Positions 1 through 7,978 of a stretch of DNA of 64,000 nt are shown one piece after another. The stretch is from an uncultured Oscillospiraceae bacterium. GTDB taxonomy: Bacteria > Bacillota > Clostridia > Oscillospirales > Oscillospiraceae. Location: assembly GCA_934591635.1 (NCBI GenBank), contig CAKTPI010000006.1, positions 55,688 through 119,687 on the forward strand, given 5' to 3'. The notes beneath the pieces were generated by a model that was given only the letters and a program-made list of their open reading frames with translations, was not told the DNA's origin and did no database searches. Numbering within the stretch: position 1 is the stretch's first letter; each line of letters starts with the position of its first letter. A program made the position numbers and the translations under genes.

Positions 1-1
1 T

Positions 2-586
2 GACTTTGACATGGACAAGTTCATCGCGGATGTCAAGCGTGTTTATGCCGCTAAGAAGAACTGCCTGGTGGCCGTTTCTGAGGGCGTGCACTATGCAGAC
101 GGCACCTTCGTCAGCGAAGCAAAGACCTCCGGCACCGATGGCTTCGGCCATGCCCAGCTGGGCGGTCTGGCCGCAAGACTGGCCGATGTGGTGAAGGCTG
201 CTACCGGCGCTAAGGTGCGTCCCATTGAGTTGAGCCTGCTGCAGCGCTGCGCTGCTCACTGCGCCTCCGGCACTGACATTGCTGAGAGCTTCATGTCCGG
301 CAAGGTTGCCGTGGAGTCCGCTGTTGCCGGCATTACCGACAAGATGGTTGGCTTCAAGTGCACCCGTGGTGCGGACGGCTACAAGTGCGAGCCTGAGCTG
401 TTCGACCTGAGCCTGGTTGCCAACACCGAGAAGAAGGTACCCCGCGAGTGGATCAACGCTGAAGGCAACGGCGTGACCCAGGACTTCATCGACTACTGCC
501 TGCCCCTGATTCAGGGCGAGACCGGTATGGTCAAGGAAGATGGTCTGCCCCGCTTCGTTCACCTGAAGAGAGTGTTCGCAAAGTAA
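2..586 (+). CDS. 6-phosphofructokinase, probably PPi-dependent, C-terminal part
   Basis: The 5' end lies outside the window; about 194 C-terminal residues are visible, reading in frame from base 2. The fragment has the look of the C-terminal half of the long clostridial phosphofructokinases (about 400 residues), including the ELSLLQRC and SGTDIAES stretches and a final PRFVHLKRVFAK. The enzyme phosphorylates fructose 6-phosphate in cytosolic glycolysis. PPi rather than ATP as donor is inferred from family resemblance, because the N-terminal donor-site residues are not visible. The stop is followed 18 bases later by a strong terminator, so this is the last gene of its transcript. Confidence 0.8.
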   Translation, partial: DFDMDKFIADVKRVYAAKKNCLVAVSEGVHYADGTFVSEAKTSGTDGFGHAQLGGLAARLADVVKAATGAKVRPIELSLLQRCAAHCASGTDIAESFMSGKVAVESAVAGITDKMVGFKCTRGADGYKCEPELFDLSLVANTEKKVPREWINAEGNGVTQDFIDYCLPLIQGETGMVKEDGLPRFVHLKRVFAK

Positions 587-604
587 GCCTTGTTTTCTAA
601 GAAA

Positions 605-639
605 CGCACCTGCCTCCAATTGACGGCAGGTGCGTTTTT
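605..639 (+). terminator. Intrinsic terminator of the phosphofructokinase gene
   Basis: A 10-bp perfect stem (CGCACCTGCC at 605-614 with GGCAGGTGCG at 625-634) is followed by five T. The T run touches the stop codon of the convergent gene at 638, so the hairpin may end transcripts from both sides. Confidence 0.9.
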
Positions 640-1774
640 ACTTCGTGTTGTAGTGATCCAAAAATCGGTGCATTGTCCCGCCCTGCTTATAGGCGATGAC
701 CGTGTCCAGGTTGACGTTTTCCACGCTGCGGAAAATCCGGGCGGGAATCTGGGAGTCTTCCTTGGCGAGGGTGCGGATAAGCTGCTTGATTTCTGCGCGC
801 TTGGAGCCCTTTTCTGTTCCACCGCAGGAGGCGCAGCTTTCCGTCAGGCGGCAGGCGCACTGGATAAAGTGCAGGTCGTTATAATCCCGCCACCGGAGAA
901 TGTCCTTTTCCCGAATAAGGTACATAGGTCGAATCAGCTCCATACCAGGGAAATTGGTGCTGTGCAGCTTGGGCATCATGGTCTGAATCTGGCTGCCATA
1001 GAGCATTCCCATGAGGATGGTCTCGATCACATCATCATAGTGGTGCCCCAATGCAATCTTATTGCAGCCCAGTTCCTTCGCCTTACTGTACAGATGCCCC
1101 CGCCGCATTCTGGCACAAAGATAACAGGGAGATCCGCCCTGATTGGCCACGATGTCAAAAATCTCTGTATGGAACACCTCAATGGGAATGCCCAGCAGCT
1201 TTGCATTATCCAGCACAGCCTGTGCGTTCAGTTGATTATAACCCGGATTCATCACCAGGTAAACCACTTCAAAATTCTGCTTGCCATGGGATTGCAATTC
1301 CTGGAAGAGCTTGGCCATGAGCATGGAATCCTTCCCGCCGGAAATGCAGACTTCAATTTTGTCCCCGTCAGAAATCAGCTGATATTCCTTAATTGCTCGG
1401 ACAAATGCTGTCCAAAGCTCCTTGCGGTAGGTGGTAATAATGCTGCGCTCCGCTTTTTTTCTGCGGGCAAGGCAGCTTTCCTCATCAGATGCGGCTTTCG
1501 CCAGCGTCCGGCGAAGATATTCCCGGTAACCGCCCCGGATACTGAGCACCTCATATCCCTGCTCCCGCCACTCCTCCGCCAGTTCCAGCGACTTCACGCC
1601 GCTTTGGCACAACAGACAGATTGGCTCACTGCTATTCTCCAGCACGAGATTTTCCGCCGGGATATTGACCGCACCGGGATAAGAACCGTAGGCATACTGC
1701 TCTGCTGCCCGAATATCAATCACCCTTGTATTTTCCATGGTCTCCAGTTGGTCAAAGGTTATTTCATAATCCAC
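638..1774 (-). CDS. Rhodanese / TtcA-like PP-loop fusion protein
   Basis: 378 residues. The N-terminal 90 form a rhodanese domain with a C-x-x-G-x-x-S active loop (Cys near residue 56). The rest is a PP-loop ATPase of the TtcA/TtuA tRNA-thiolation type with SGGKDS near 145-150, a CxxC (near 217 and 220), the GHHYDD motif and a C-terminal Cys cluster (CAC, CASCGG). In this family the PP-loop adenylates a tRNA base and the Cys or an Fe-S centre delivers sulfur; the fused rhodanese could supply persulfide sulfur (inference). An open frame extends to a TTG at 1801, but a consensus promoter ends at 1807, placing that TTG at or before the transcript start. The GTG at 1774, with AGAGG nine bases upstream, is therefore the chosen start. 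The exact modified base is unknown. Confidence 0.85.
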   Translation of the reverse strand: MDYEITFDQLETMENTRVIDIRAAEQYAYGSYPGAVNIPAENLVLENSSEPICLLCQSGVKSLELAEEWREQGYEVLSIRGGYREYLRRTLAKAASDEESCLARRKKAERSIITTYRKELWTAFVRAIKEYQLISDGDKIEVCISGGKDSMLMAKLFQELQSHGKQNFEVVYLVMNPGYNQLNAQAVLDNAKLLGIPIEVFHTEIFDIVANQGGSPCYLCARMRRGHLYSKAKELGCNKIALGHHYDDVIETILMGMLYGSQIQTMMPKLHSTNFPGMELIRPMYLIREKDILRWRDYNDLHFIQCACRLTESCASCGGTEKGSKRAEIKQLIRTLAKEDSQIPARIFRSVENVNLDTVIAYKQGGTMHRFLDHYNTK

Positions 1775-1806
1775 TTGTTTATACCTCTTTTGTAGACTCA
1801 ATAGGC

Positions 1807-1835
1807 ATTATAGTGAAACTCTCCTTTTCTGTCAA
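1807..1835 (-). promoter_or_regulatory. Sigma-A promoter of the rhodanese/PP-loop gene
   Basis: Perfect consensus on the minus strand: -35 TTGACA (1830-1835), 17-bp spacer, -10 TATAAT (1807-1812). The start point should fall near 1800. Confidence 0.9.
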
Positions 1836-1871
1836 TTCAAACTTTCCCTCGTTATGATGGGGCGTTTTAGG

Positions 1872-1900
1872 TTGCAGAAACGAGGACACTCTGATATAAT
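1872..1900 (+). promoter_or_regulatory. Sigma-A promoter of the vanZ-like gene
   Basis: -35 TTGCAG (1872-1877), 17-bp spacer, -10 TATAAT (1895-1900). It diverges from the minus-strand promoter 37 bases away. Confidence 0.85.
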
Positions 1901-1941
1901 AAAAACTGGTATGAACAACACACGATAACCCCACAGAGGCG

Positions 1942-2415
1942 ATGTATTTGAACCTGCAAAAGAAAAGAGCCCTTACCATTCTTGCCTTTCTCTACGGCAT
2001 GACCATGTTTTTTCTGCTGTTTCTGCGCATACCGAGAATCACACCGCTCCCATACACGCAGCAGCTGCAGCAGCACTTGAATCCCATTCCGCTGCATACC
2101 ATCCGGCACTATCTTTGGATTTTCAGACATTCCAGGCTGCCCTATGTTCTGCAGTATGCGGTGGTCAATTTCTTTGGGAATATTCTCCTGTTTTTGCCCC
2201 TGGGCCTTTTCCCTCCCCTGCTGGATAAACGGTTCCGGAAATTTTGGAAAACTGCACTCTTGGCCACGGTTATCATGGTCTGTGTGGAATTGCTGCAGAT
2301 GCTGCTTCTGGTTGGAACCTGTGACGTGGACGACGTGATTTTAAACGTTACCGGAGCATCCATTGGGTACGGAATTTATAAACTGGCCACCCGACATCAT
2401 CCCATCAACGAATAA
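1942..2415 (+). CDS. VanZ family membrane protein
   Basis: 157 residues with about four hydrophobic segments and the VanZ family pattern NFFGNILLFLPLG in the middle, then CVELLQ and a DVDDVILNVTGASIGY segment near the end. VanZ proteins are integral membrane proteins; the founding member gives low-level teicoplanin resistance, but most chromosomal copies have no known role, so no resistance is inferred. Start choice is uncertain: the ATG at 1942 lies only two bases after AGAGG (1935-1939), whereas the in-frame TTG at 1948 has an ideal 8-base spacing. The 3' end overlaps the convergent ydcF-like gene by 11 bases. Confidence 0.85.
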   Translation: MYLNLQKKRALTILAFLYGMTMFFLLFLRIPRITPLPYTQQLQQHLNPIPLHTIRHYLWIFRHSRLPYVLQYAVVNFFGNILLFLPLGLFPPLLDKRFRKFWKTALLATVIMVCVELLQMLLLVGTCDVDDVILNVTGASIGYGIYKLATRHHPINE

Positions 2416-3055
2416 ACTGATTCGTGTAGCCCATGGCAACCAATGTATCGAAGGCTTGCCATGCTTCCACCGGGATGGATTGCGGAATCTGGTAGCCCCG
2501 CCGGGCATATACTTCGATGCGCTGGAAATCCCCCACGATCATATGGATGGTATCCTCTTCCGTCCGATTCCAGCGATGCACTCCGGACACATATTCCCCA
2601 AAGCTCTGCTGCCAGGAAGTCACCTGCACCGTTGCTTCCGGCCAATATACCGGGAAAGCAGCAAACAGCCGACGCTCCATATAAGGCTTATGAACGCCAA
2701 TAACGCGGGGACAGGTAAGCCCGATCTTTCGCAGCAGTTCCCGGGAGAACTGCAGATTTTCCCTGGAATTGGTAGATTTATCCTCCAGCAGGATAGCCCC
2801 TTCCGGCACGCCCTCCTCTATGGCAATACGGGCAAAACGACTTGCTTCGCTCTCTGTCCACATGGTACTGGTATTCCTGCCCAGGCCACCGGAGAAAAGG
2901 ACACGGGGTGCGTATCCCTCCCGATAGAGTTGTGCGGCCCTTTTGGCGATATCCTCGTTGTAGCACCCAAAACCGATAATACAGTCGGCCTGATGTATGG
3001 CCTGGTGCAAACACATGTAGTCCCATAAAATTTGAATTGCTTCTGTTTTTTCCAT
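2405..3055 (-). CDS. YdcF/SanA family (DUF218) protein
   Basis: 217 residues from the ATG at 3055, which follows GGGGGC at a workable distance; the longer frame to 3133 runs through the preceding hairpin and is rejected. DUF218 signs: ADCIIGFGCY near the start, LFSGGLGRN with an early Glu-Ala-Ser segment, LLEDKSTNSRENL, and RVIGVHKPYMERR. The family is thought to act on envelope or nucleotide-like substrates; SanA and ElyC affect the cell envelope in enteric bacteria, but YdcF itself is poorly defined. No membrane anchor is present here, so it is probably cytosolic. Confidence 0.8.
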   Translation of the reverse strand: MEKTEAIQILWDYMCLHQAIHQADCIIGFGCYNEDIAKRAAQLYREGYAPRVLFSGGLGRNTSTMWTESEASRFARIAIEEGVPEGAILLEDKSTNSRENLQFSRELLRKIGLTCPRVIGVHKPYMERRLFAAFPVYWPEATVQVTSWQQSFGEYVSGVHRWNRTEEDTIHMIVGDFQRIEVYARRGYQIPQSIPVEAWQAFDTLVAMGYTNQFIR

Positions 3056-3075
3056 CCTAGCCCCCACAATTGATA

Positions 3076-3103
3076 AGCTCCCGACGAAAACTCGTCGGGA
3101 GCT
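3076..3103 (-). terminator. Hairpin between the ydcF-like gene and the B12 operon
   Basis: Perfect 12-bp stem AGCTCCCGACGA / TCGTCGGGAGCT with a 4-base loop. It follows the last gene of the riboswitch operon on the minus strand. The T tract is weak on this strand and somewhat better on the plus strand, so it may be bidirectional. Confidence 0.65.
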
Positions 3104-3142
3104 CATTTTAACACAAAAATTTCTTTGGGTCAATCAATGCAG

Positions 3143-3637
3143 TTACTGCATCACTGGGTTAGAAACGCGAATGGTATGATCAAACCAAGAACCGCTCTTC
3201 TTACCCATAGCCGCAAAAGGCATGTCCACATCCAAAGCGGATACCGGAATATCAAATCCGTTTGCTGTATCCGTAAACCCATCCGAATAGGTTACGGATT
3301 CTTTCACTGCATCAATTGTAACCACTCCATCCTTCTGGGCTTCCTCGGCGGAACCCGGAAAGAGCTTGCTGAATCCGGAACCGGACAAGATAATATGCGC
3401 TGTCATAATCCCGTTTTCTACCGTCATGGTTCCCTTTCCTTCCACCGTCTCATTCAGGCGGAACATACCGCCATCTGTGGACACGTCTACCACATAGGTT
3501 CCGTCGGGCAGCGGACACGCTGCCTGCTCAACAATGGCTTGACCAGCAGAATTTTGTTCCGGCACGCCGCTTTCTACACCACCTGCCGCACCAATAAGCA
3601 GCGAAACGGTACACAAAAGCACAATCAGCTTATGCAT
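3143..3637 (-). CDS. Small exported protein with a NEAT-like/iron-transport-associated domain
   Basis: 164 residues. A signal peptide covers roughly residues 1-20 (basic start, then LIVLLCTVSLLIGAA); there is no lipobox Cys at the cleavage region. The mature part begins LPDGTYVVDVSTDGG and ends in NGFDIPVSALDVDMPFAAM followed by SWFDHTIRV. This pattern resembles the beta-sandwich domains of clostridial haem/tetrapyrrole transport proteins (opening DGTYxVDV, closing FDIPVxAFDxDMP). It lies 17 bases after the exported cobaltochelatase gene, under the same B12 riboswitch. Binding of a tetrapyrrole or cobalt species at the cell surface is an inference from context and similarity. Confidence 0.6.
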   Translation of the reverse strand: MHKLIVLLCTVSLLIGAAGGVESGVPEQNSAGQAIVEQAACPLPDGTYVVDVSTDGGMFRLNETVEGKGTMTVENGIMTAHIILSGSGFSKLFPGSAEEAQKDGVVTIDAVKESVTYSDGFTDTANGFDIPVSALDVDMPFAAMGKKSGSWFDHTIRVSNPVMQ

Positions 3638-3654
3638 TTATAATAACCCCGGAT

Positions 3655-4815
3655 TTACTTTGCCAGGGTATCCAGAGCGGCCTGCGTATGAGCAATATAC
3701 AGATCCTCTACCGCCTGGATGGAGCCAAGGCCTGCAATCTGGCAATCCACAGAGTCAAACTTACCGGAAGCCAGGAACATGGACTTCCAGGAATCCTCAT
3801 CGTTGCCGGCCATATCGTTATTGGCATGGTCACCCGCCACAACCATCAGGGGACGCAGAACAATATGCTTATAACCGGCGGCAGCTACGGCCTCAATGAC
3901 ATTTTCGCAGGCAGTCTCCTCCGGCTCACCCTCAACAGTACCAATGAACACATTATTGTAGCCAAGGGTATTCATCTGGGTCTGCATCTGGCTGTAGGTC
4001 ACCTTTGCAGTATGGGAAGTACCGTGGCCCATGAAGACAAAGGCCGTTTCAGCATTGGCAGCCTCTTCCATCGTTGCATAATCCGTCTCCGCCAGTGCAG
4101 CAGCAGAAATTGCCTCAGCAACAGCTGCTTTATCCGCATTGATGACAGTTGCATCACTGCCAACCTCGCCCAGCAGAGGCTCTGCTACAACGACCGTCTC
4201 AAACTTATCGGCATAGGCGTTGACAGACTCCATCAGCTCATCATACTCCGCACCGTGCATCAGGTGAGTGGGCTGGATAATCAGCTGCTTCACACCGTTG
4301 CTAACAGCGCGCTCCATAGCCTGATCCACGTTGTCGATAAACTCGCCGTCCCGAGCCTGGACATGATTGATGATGATCTGCGCAGTAAATGCACGGCGAA
4401 CCGCCCAGTCAGGGAATGCAGCTGCAATCGCATCCTCAATGCCCTTGATATCAGCAACACGGCTGCCATTGTAAGAGGTACCAAAGGAGACCACCAGGAT
4501 TTCCTTCTCGCCGATTTCATCAGCATTGCGGGGGTCATCCAGAGAAGCATCTCCGGTATCCAGGCCGAAATACTCAGGGCTGGCTTCTTCACCCTCCACC
4601 AGTTCTTTCTGAGCATCGGTCAAGGCATCCCAAGCTTCTTTTGCAGCAACACACTGGGCATCGGTATCCTCGGTACGGGTCTGAACGTAGATGGCATCAA
4701 TCAGGGCAGCCACTTCATCGGCAGCAGCCTGATCGGCATCGGTGGTGGCGCTTGCAATGCTCACCATGCCCAGCAGCATGGTCAGCGCGCACAGGAAAGC
4801 AACAAGTTTTTTCAT
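3655..4815 (-). CDS. cbiK: Exported sirohydrochlorin cobaltochelatase, CbiK type
   Basis: 386 residues with a clear signal peptide (MKKLVAFLCALTMLLGM, cleavage near ASA at 21-23), a short linker of about 80 residues, then a CbiK chelatase domain starting ILVVSFGTSYNGSR near 106. The two metal-binding histidines of the family are present in FMGHGT (His near 264) and GDHANNDMAG (His near 330). CbiK inserts Co2+ into sirohydrochlorin in anaerobic cobalamin synthesis. Exported versions are known in Desulfovibrio and clostridia, where a role in metal or haem handling outside the cytosol has been suggested. AGGAGG precedes the ATG, directly after a riboswitch terminator. The following gene probably encodes a partner. 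Confidence 0.85.
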   Translation of the reverse strand: MKKLVAFLCALTMLLGMVSIASATTDADQAAADEVAALIDAIYVQTRTEDTDAQCVAAKEAWDALTDAQKELVEGEEASPEYFGLDTGDASLDDPRNADEIGEKEILVVSFGTSYNGSRVADIKGIEDAIAAAFPDWAVRRAFTAQIIINHVQARDGEFIDNVDQAMERAVSNGVKQLIIQPTHLMHGAEYDELMESVNAYADKFETVVVAEPLLGEVGSDATVINADKAAVAEAISAAALAETDYATMEEAANAETAFVFMGHGTSHTAKVTYSQMQTQMNTLGYNNVFIGTVEGEPEETACENVIEAVAAAGYKHIVLRPLMVVAGDHANNDMAGNDEDSWKSMFLASGKFDSVDCQIAGLGSIQAVEDLYIAHTQAALDTLAK

Positions 4816-4829
4816 ATGAGTTTCCTCCT

Positions 4830-4867
4830 AAAAAAATTAAACCTCTCAACCGACGGTTGAGAGGTTT
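4830..4867 (-). terminator. Riboswitch expression-platform terminator
   Basis: Stem ACCTCTCAACC / GGTTGAGAGGT (4841-4851 and 4855-4865) followed on the minus strand by AA and seven T (4830-4836), ending at the AGGAGG of cbiK. The position between aptamer and ribosome site is typical of transcription-terminating B12 riboswitches. Confidence 0.85.
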
Positions 4868-4967
4868 TTCACAAAATCGGGCGCACCAAAACTAAGGGGC
4901 ATCTCTTCCCTCTGCCAGGCACTGCGGATCGTGTGACAAAACCAATAACTCGTGGTTTTCTCATTCA

Positions 4968-5123
4968 GAGCGGCAGCAGGTCTCCTGGCTCGCGGCAATC
5001 TTGAACGTCTTCCCGTTTCCAGTGACATTCCTGCCCAAGATTAGCGCCGCATACAGTGACGAGTTCGCGCAGGCATCTCACCTGCTTCCCTTTTCAGCAA
5101 CCCAAAGGCTGCCACTGCCGCTC
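4968..5123 (-). promoter_or_regulatory. Cobalamin (AdoCbl) riboswitch aptamer
   Basis: Minus-strand RNA with closing helix GAGCGGCAG (from 5123) and CTGCCGCTC (to 4968), the GGGAAGCAGGTGAGATGC segment, the AATGTCACTGG segment and the B12 box AGCCAGGAGACCTGC near 4976-4991. These are the conserved elements of the cobalamin riboswitch. With the downstream terminator it should switch cbiK and the small exported gene off when cobalamin is abundant. About 100 bases separate aptamer and terminator and hold another hairpin (AAAACCA / TTGGTTTT). Confidence 0.93.
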
Positions 5124-5135
5124 TTTCCGCACTTA

Positions 5136-5163
5136 ATAATATCACAAAATGTAAATTTGTCAA
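5136..5163 (-). promoter_or_regulatory. Promoter of the riboswitch operon
   Basis: -35 TTGACA (5158-5163), 16-bp spacer ending in TGA (extended -10), -10 TATTAT (5136-5141). The -35 box overlaps the stop codon of the upstream gene. Confidence 0.8.
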
Positions 5164-5564
5164 GGATTGTCTGACTCTTCCGGTGTTATCGGCAGACTCG
5201 CTCCAGGCTCGCCGTCCTTCACTTCCAGGAACGCATCCTTCAAGCGCTCCAGATATTCAAAAGGTTCCTCCGGATGAATCGGCACAAAGGTTCGCTCTTC
5301 CATGGATTCATGCCGGGGCAGGAGCGTAAAAGTCAGCGTCCCCTCCCCTATGCGGCTCACCGGGAACCGAGTATTCAATCCGAAGCCGTTTTCCATAGGC
5401 ACCAGAATGCCCAGATTGGTCTTTTTCTCTCCTGTGCCACACTCCAGTTGGTACATCACCTCTCCCGAAAGGTTGCAGCGGCACACAACCCGGTAGTATA
5501 GTCCCTGCTTCTCTGCCTGGGCTTTGCCCACCTGTTTCCCATGCAGTGTTACTGCGTAGTCCAT
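5160..5564 (-). CDS. Hypothetical cytosolic protein
   Basis: 134 residues, not recognised. The start at 5564 follows GGAGG with a 7-base gap; the longer frame to 5693 crosses the divergent promoter and is rejected. The sequence is a mix of short beta-type stretches (DYAVTLHGKQVGKAQ, YYRVVCRC, GTLTFTLLP) with a negatively charged tail, no signal peptide and no membrane segment. The opening 'V-x-L-x-G-x-x-V-G-x-A' motif followed by two Cys resembles small clostridial proteins of unknown role. It stands alone, divergent from the exonuclease gene. Confidence 0.7.
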   Translation of the reverse strand: MDYAVTLHGKQVGKAQAEKQGLYYRVVCRCNLSGEVMYQLECGTGEKKTNLGILVPMENGFGLNTRFPVSRIGEGTLTFTLLPRHESMEERTFVPIHPEEPFEYLERLKDAFLEVKDGEPGASLPITPEESDNP

Positions 5565-5622
5565 CCCATCGCCTCCGGGAAAAGGGTATGAAGGAAAGAA
5601 ACGCGCTAGTCCTTCTTTTTTC

Positions 5623-5651
5623 TTTACATCGAGGATGCTGGGACGTATAAT
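5623..5651 (+). promoter_or_regulatory. Promoter of the exonuclease-nnrD-lipoprotein operon
   Basis: -35 TTTACA (5623-5628), 17-bp spacer, -10 TATAAT (5646-5651); start point near 5658, giving a leader of about 35 bases. Confidence 0.85.
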
Positions 5652-5692
5652 AAACGCAAACAGATCCGGAAATAGAGAGAGGGAATGGATCA

Positions 5693-6571
5693 ATGAACTA
5701 TGTAATTTTTGATCTTGAATGGAATCAGTGCGGATCAGAACGTGAAATCTTGACTGATCCGGTATGCCTGCCGGGAGAAATCATCGAAATTGGCGCGGTG
5801 AAGTTGGATGATGCATTTCAAAAAATTGATGAACTGCGTCTTTTTATCAAACCGCAGTTTTATACCAAGCTTCACCGTCGTATCGTCACCCTTACCGGAA
5901 TTTGGGACAAAGAGCTGGCTGAAAAGGGCCTGCCCTTTCCGGAAGCCTATGCAGAATTTATGAAATTCTGCGGTGATGAATACAGCTTTATGACCTGGAG
6001 CCGATCTGATCTGCCTATTCTGGTGGACAATATGCTGCTTCATGGCATTGATACTTCCAATCTGCCGGATACCTACGATTTACAGCGGATATTCTGCAAC
6101 GAAATCATGCGCATCCCCCGGAAAATGTCCCTGGACGATGCGCTGAAGGTGCTCAATGAAAAGGGGGACATTGCCCACGATGCCCTCAATGACTCCCGGA
6201 ATACAGTTCTGGTATGCAATCATTTGGATCTGGATGAATACGGCGGCGAATACGTCAGCCGTGCCTTTGCAGAACTGCCCATCAGAACGGTCTATGAATC
6301 CACAAAGGCAGCTTTGGGAGACGAAGCGCTGCGGCAATATACTTGTCCCTGGTGCGGAGAACAGGTCACCGCAGGTTTCTGGGTGCATTTTGACCGGGAG
6401 GAAACTATGGCCAGCGGACAGTGCAGCGAGGGAGATGAAATTCTCATCTCCATGGAACTGATTCGCACTGCTCCAAACCAATTCCACCCCCGGCGGATTC
6501 TTTACGAAATGAGTGATGATCTATGGGATCTTTATACGCAGCACCAGACAGAGACCGGGGAAAACCTGTGA
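5693..6571 (+). CDS. DEDDh-type 3'-5' exonuclease
   Basis: 292 residues. Exonuclease fold with Exo I FDLEWN (Asp7, Glu9), Exo II around the Tyr-Ser-Phe-Met-Thr-Trp-Ser-Arg-Ser-Asp stretch, and Exo III HDALNDSRNT, giving the His and final Asp of DEDDh enzymes. The family includes the RNase T/epsilon/KapD group acting on RNA or DNA 3' ends with two metal ions. The C-terminal 80 residues carry a CPWCGEQV knuckle, possibly part of a metal site; only a half zinc ribbon is visible. It is the first gene of a three-gene run and overlaps nnrD by four bases (GTGA). Confidence 0.8.
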   Translation: MNYVIFDLEWNQCGSEREILTDPVCLPGEIIEIGAVKLDDAFQKIDELRLFIKPQFYTKLHRRIVTLTGIWDKELAEKGLPFPEAYAEFMKFCGDEYSFMTWSRSDLPILVDNMLLHGIDTSNLPDTYDLQRIFCNEIMRIPRKMSLDDALKVLNEKGDIAHDALNDSRNTVLVCNHLDLDEYGGEYVSRAFAELPIRTVYESTKAALGDEALRQYTCPWCGEQVTAGFWVHFDREETMASGQCSEGDEILISMELIRTAPNQFHPRRILYEMSDDLWDLYTQHQTETGENL

Positions 6572-7404
6572 CGCTGAGCCAGCAGGCAGTTCGCGCCCTC
6601 CTGCCCGATCGCGAGGCCGACGCCCACAAGGGAAATTTCGGCAAACTGCTTTTGCTGTGCGGAAGCAGGGGTTACACCGGCGCAGCCTATCTTTCTGCCA
6701 TGGGAGCCCTGCGCAGTGGGGCCGGACTTGTCTTCCTGGAGGTACCGGAGTGCATTTACGCCATTGAAGCAACTAAGCTGAATGAAGCAATCGTGTTTCC
6801 GCTGCCGGATCAGGACGGAACGATTAGCGCAGCCGCAATTCCGGAAATCGCAAAACGGTTGCCACAGATGGATGCCGTACTGCTGGGCTGTGGGTTGGGA
6901 CTATCCAAAGGCAGCGAAGCCATGGTCTGTTGGGCACTCTCCAACGTCCAATGTCCCCTGGTTTTGGATGCCGATGGCATAACGCTGGCTGCACAGCATA
7001 TGGATTTACTGCGCGGCAGAACCGGCATTACCATTCTCACCCCCCATGCAGGGGAATTCGCTCGGCTTGGCTTCTCGGCGCAGGGGCAGCAGGAGGCTGC
7101 AGAACAGGCCGCAAGAGAACTCGGGTGCATCATCGTTCTCAAAGGGCACCGCACCTGCATCACTGATGGCACACGCACCTACATAAATCCCACCGGAAAT
7201 CCCGGGATGGCAGTTGGCGGCAGTGGTGATGTACTGGCAGGCATTATCACGGCACTGCTCGGGCAACGTCTCCCTCCGCTGGAAGCAGCCGCCTGCGGAT
7301 GCTGGGTGCACGGGGCTGCGGGCGATGTGTGTGCAAAACGCCTGGGACAATACGGAATGCTTCCCACCGACATGCTGGAGGTCCTGCCGCGACTTCTCAA
7401 ATAA
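6568..7404 (+). CDS. nnrD: ADP-dependent NAD(P)H-hydrate dehydratase
   Basis: 278 residues from the GTG at 6568, whose last two bases overlap the upstream stop (GTGA) and which follows GGGG by 7 bases; an ATG at 6523 would bury 49 bases in the exonuclease gene. YjeF C-terminal/carbohydrate-kinase-like fold: HKGNFGKLLLLCGS, the GLGLS segment, LVLDADGI, LTPHAGEF, VLKGH and NPGMAVGGSGDVLAG, the last being the ATP/ADP-binding signature. The enzyme repairs hydrated NAD(P)H in the cytosol. The epimerase (YjeF_N) partner is not fused here as it is in many bacteria. Confidence 0.9.
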   Translation: MTLSQQAVRALLPDREADAHKGNFGKLLLLCGSRGYTGAAYLSAMGALRSGAGLVFLEVPECIYAIEATKLNEAIVFPLPDQDGTISAAAIPEIAKRLPQMDAVLLGCGLGLSKGSEAMVCWALSNVQCPLVLDADGITLAAQHMDLLRGRTGITILTPHAGEFARLGFSAQGQQEAAEQAARELGCIIVLKGHRTCITDGTRTYINPTGNPGMAVGGSGDVLAGIITALLGQRLPPLEAAACGCWVHGAAGDVCAKRLGQYGMLPTDMLEVLPRLLK

Positions 7405-7417
7405 GGCGGGATTCTTT

Positions 7418-7978
7418 TTGAAAAAAACGGTTTCCATTTTACTTATTCTAGTGCTGCTCACCGGATGCAGCAGGAAGAACAAGGAACTGGAGCAGGGCAT
7501 TCAACTGCGAACCCAATTACTGGCTGCCAATCTTTGCAGCTTTGACGTGGACATTACAGCAGACTACGGAGACAAGCTTCATACCTTCTCTATGAATTGT
7601 CAAGCTGATGAGAAGGGCACTGTGCATTTCACCGTAACCACGCCGGAAAGCATCTCCGGTATCCGAGGCAGCGTGGACGGTGAAAAGGGCAGCATTCAGT
7701 TTGATGATATTGCCCTCTATTTTCCGTTGCTGGCTGATAATCAGGTCACTCCGGTCTGTGCCCCGTGGCTGCTGATAAAAACGCTGCGCAGCGGCTATAT
7801 TACCTCTGCCGGCGCAGAAAAGCCATTGGCCCGGTTGAGCATTGATGACCGTTATGACGATGATGCGCTGCACCTGGACATTTGGTTGGATGAAACAGGC
7901 AGCCCTGTCCAGGCAGAAATTCTGTATCGGGAGCGTAAGATTTTGTCACTGGGTGTCAAAAATTTCACACTTCAGTAG
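7418..7978 (+). CDS. Small lipoprotein, unknown function
   Basis: 186 residues from a TTG at 7418, placed behind AAGGCGGG. The N-terminus is a compact lipoprotein signal: two Lys, the hydrophobic ILLILVLL, and lipobox LTGC with the acyl-Cys near residue 17. The mature part is rich in Asp and beta-type stretches (CSFDVDITADYGDKLHTFSMNC) and ends LGVKNFTLQ. The overall look, with its repeated strand pattern, resembles LolA/LppX-like shells, but this is only an impression. It is the third gene of the run, 13 bases after nnrD. Confidence 0.75.
   Translation: MKKTVSILLILVLLTGCSRKNKELEQGIQLRTQLLAANLCSFDVDITADYGDKLHTFSMNCQADEKGTVHFTVTTPESISGIRGSVDGEKGSIQFDDIALYFPLLADNQVTPVCAPWLLIKTLRSGYITSAGAEKPLARLSIDDRYDDDALHLDIWLDETGSPVQAEILYRERKILSLGVKNFTLQ

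Noticed and set aside
1775..1801. Start of the rhodanese/PP-loop gene at TTG 1801 or a nine-codon upstream peptide
   Set aside because: Both lie at or before the transcript start predicted from a perfect promoter, so neither is likely translated.
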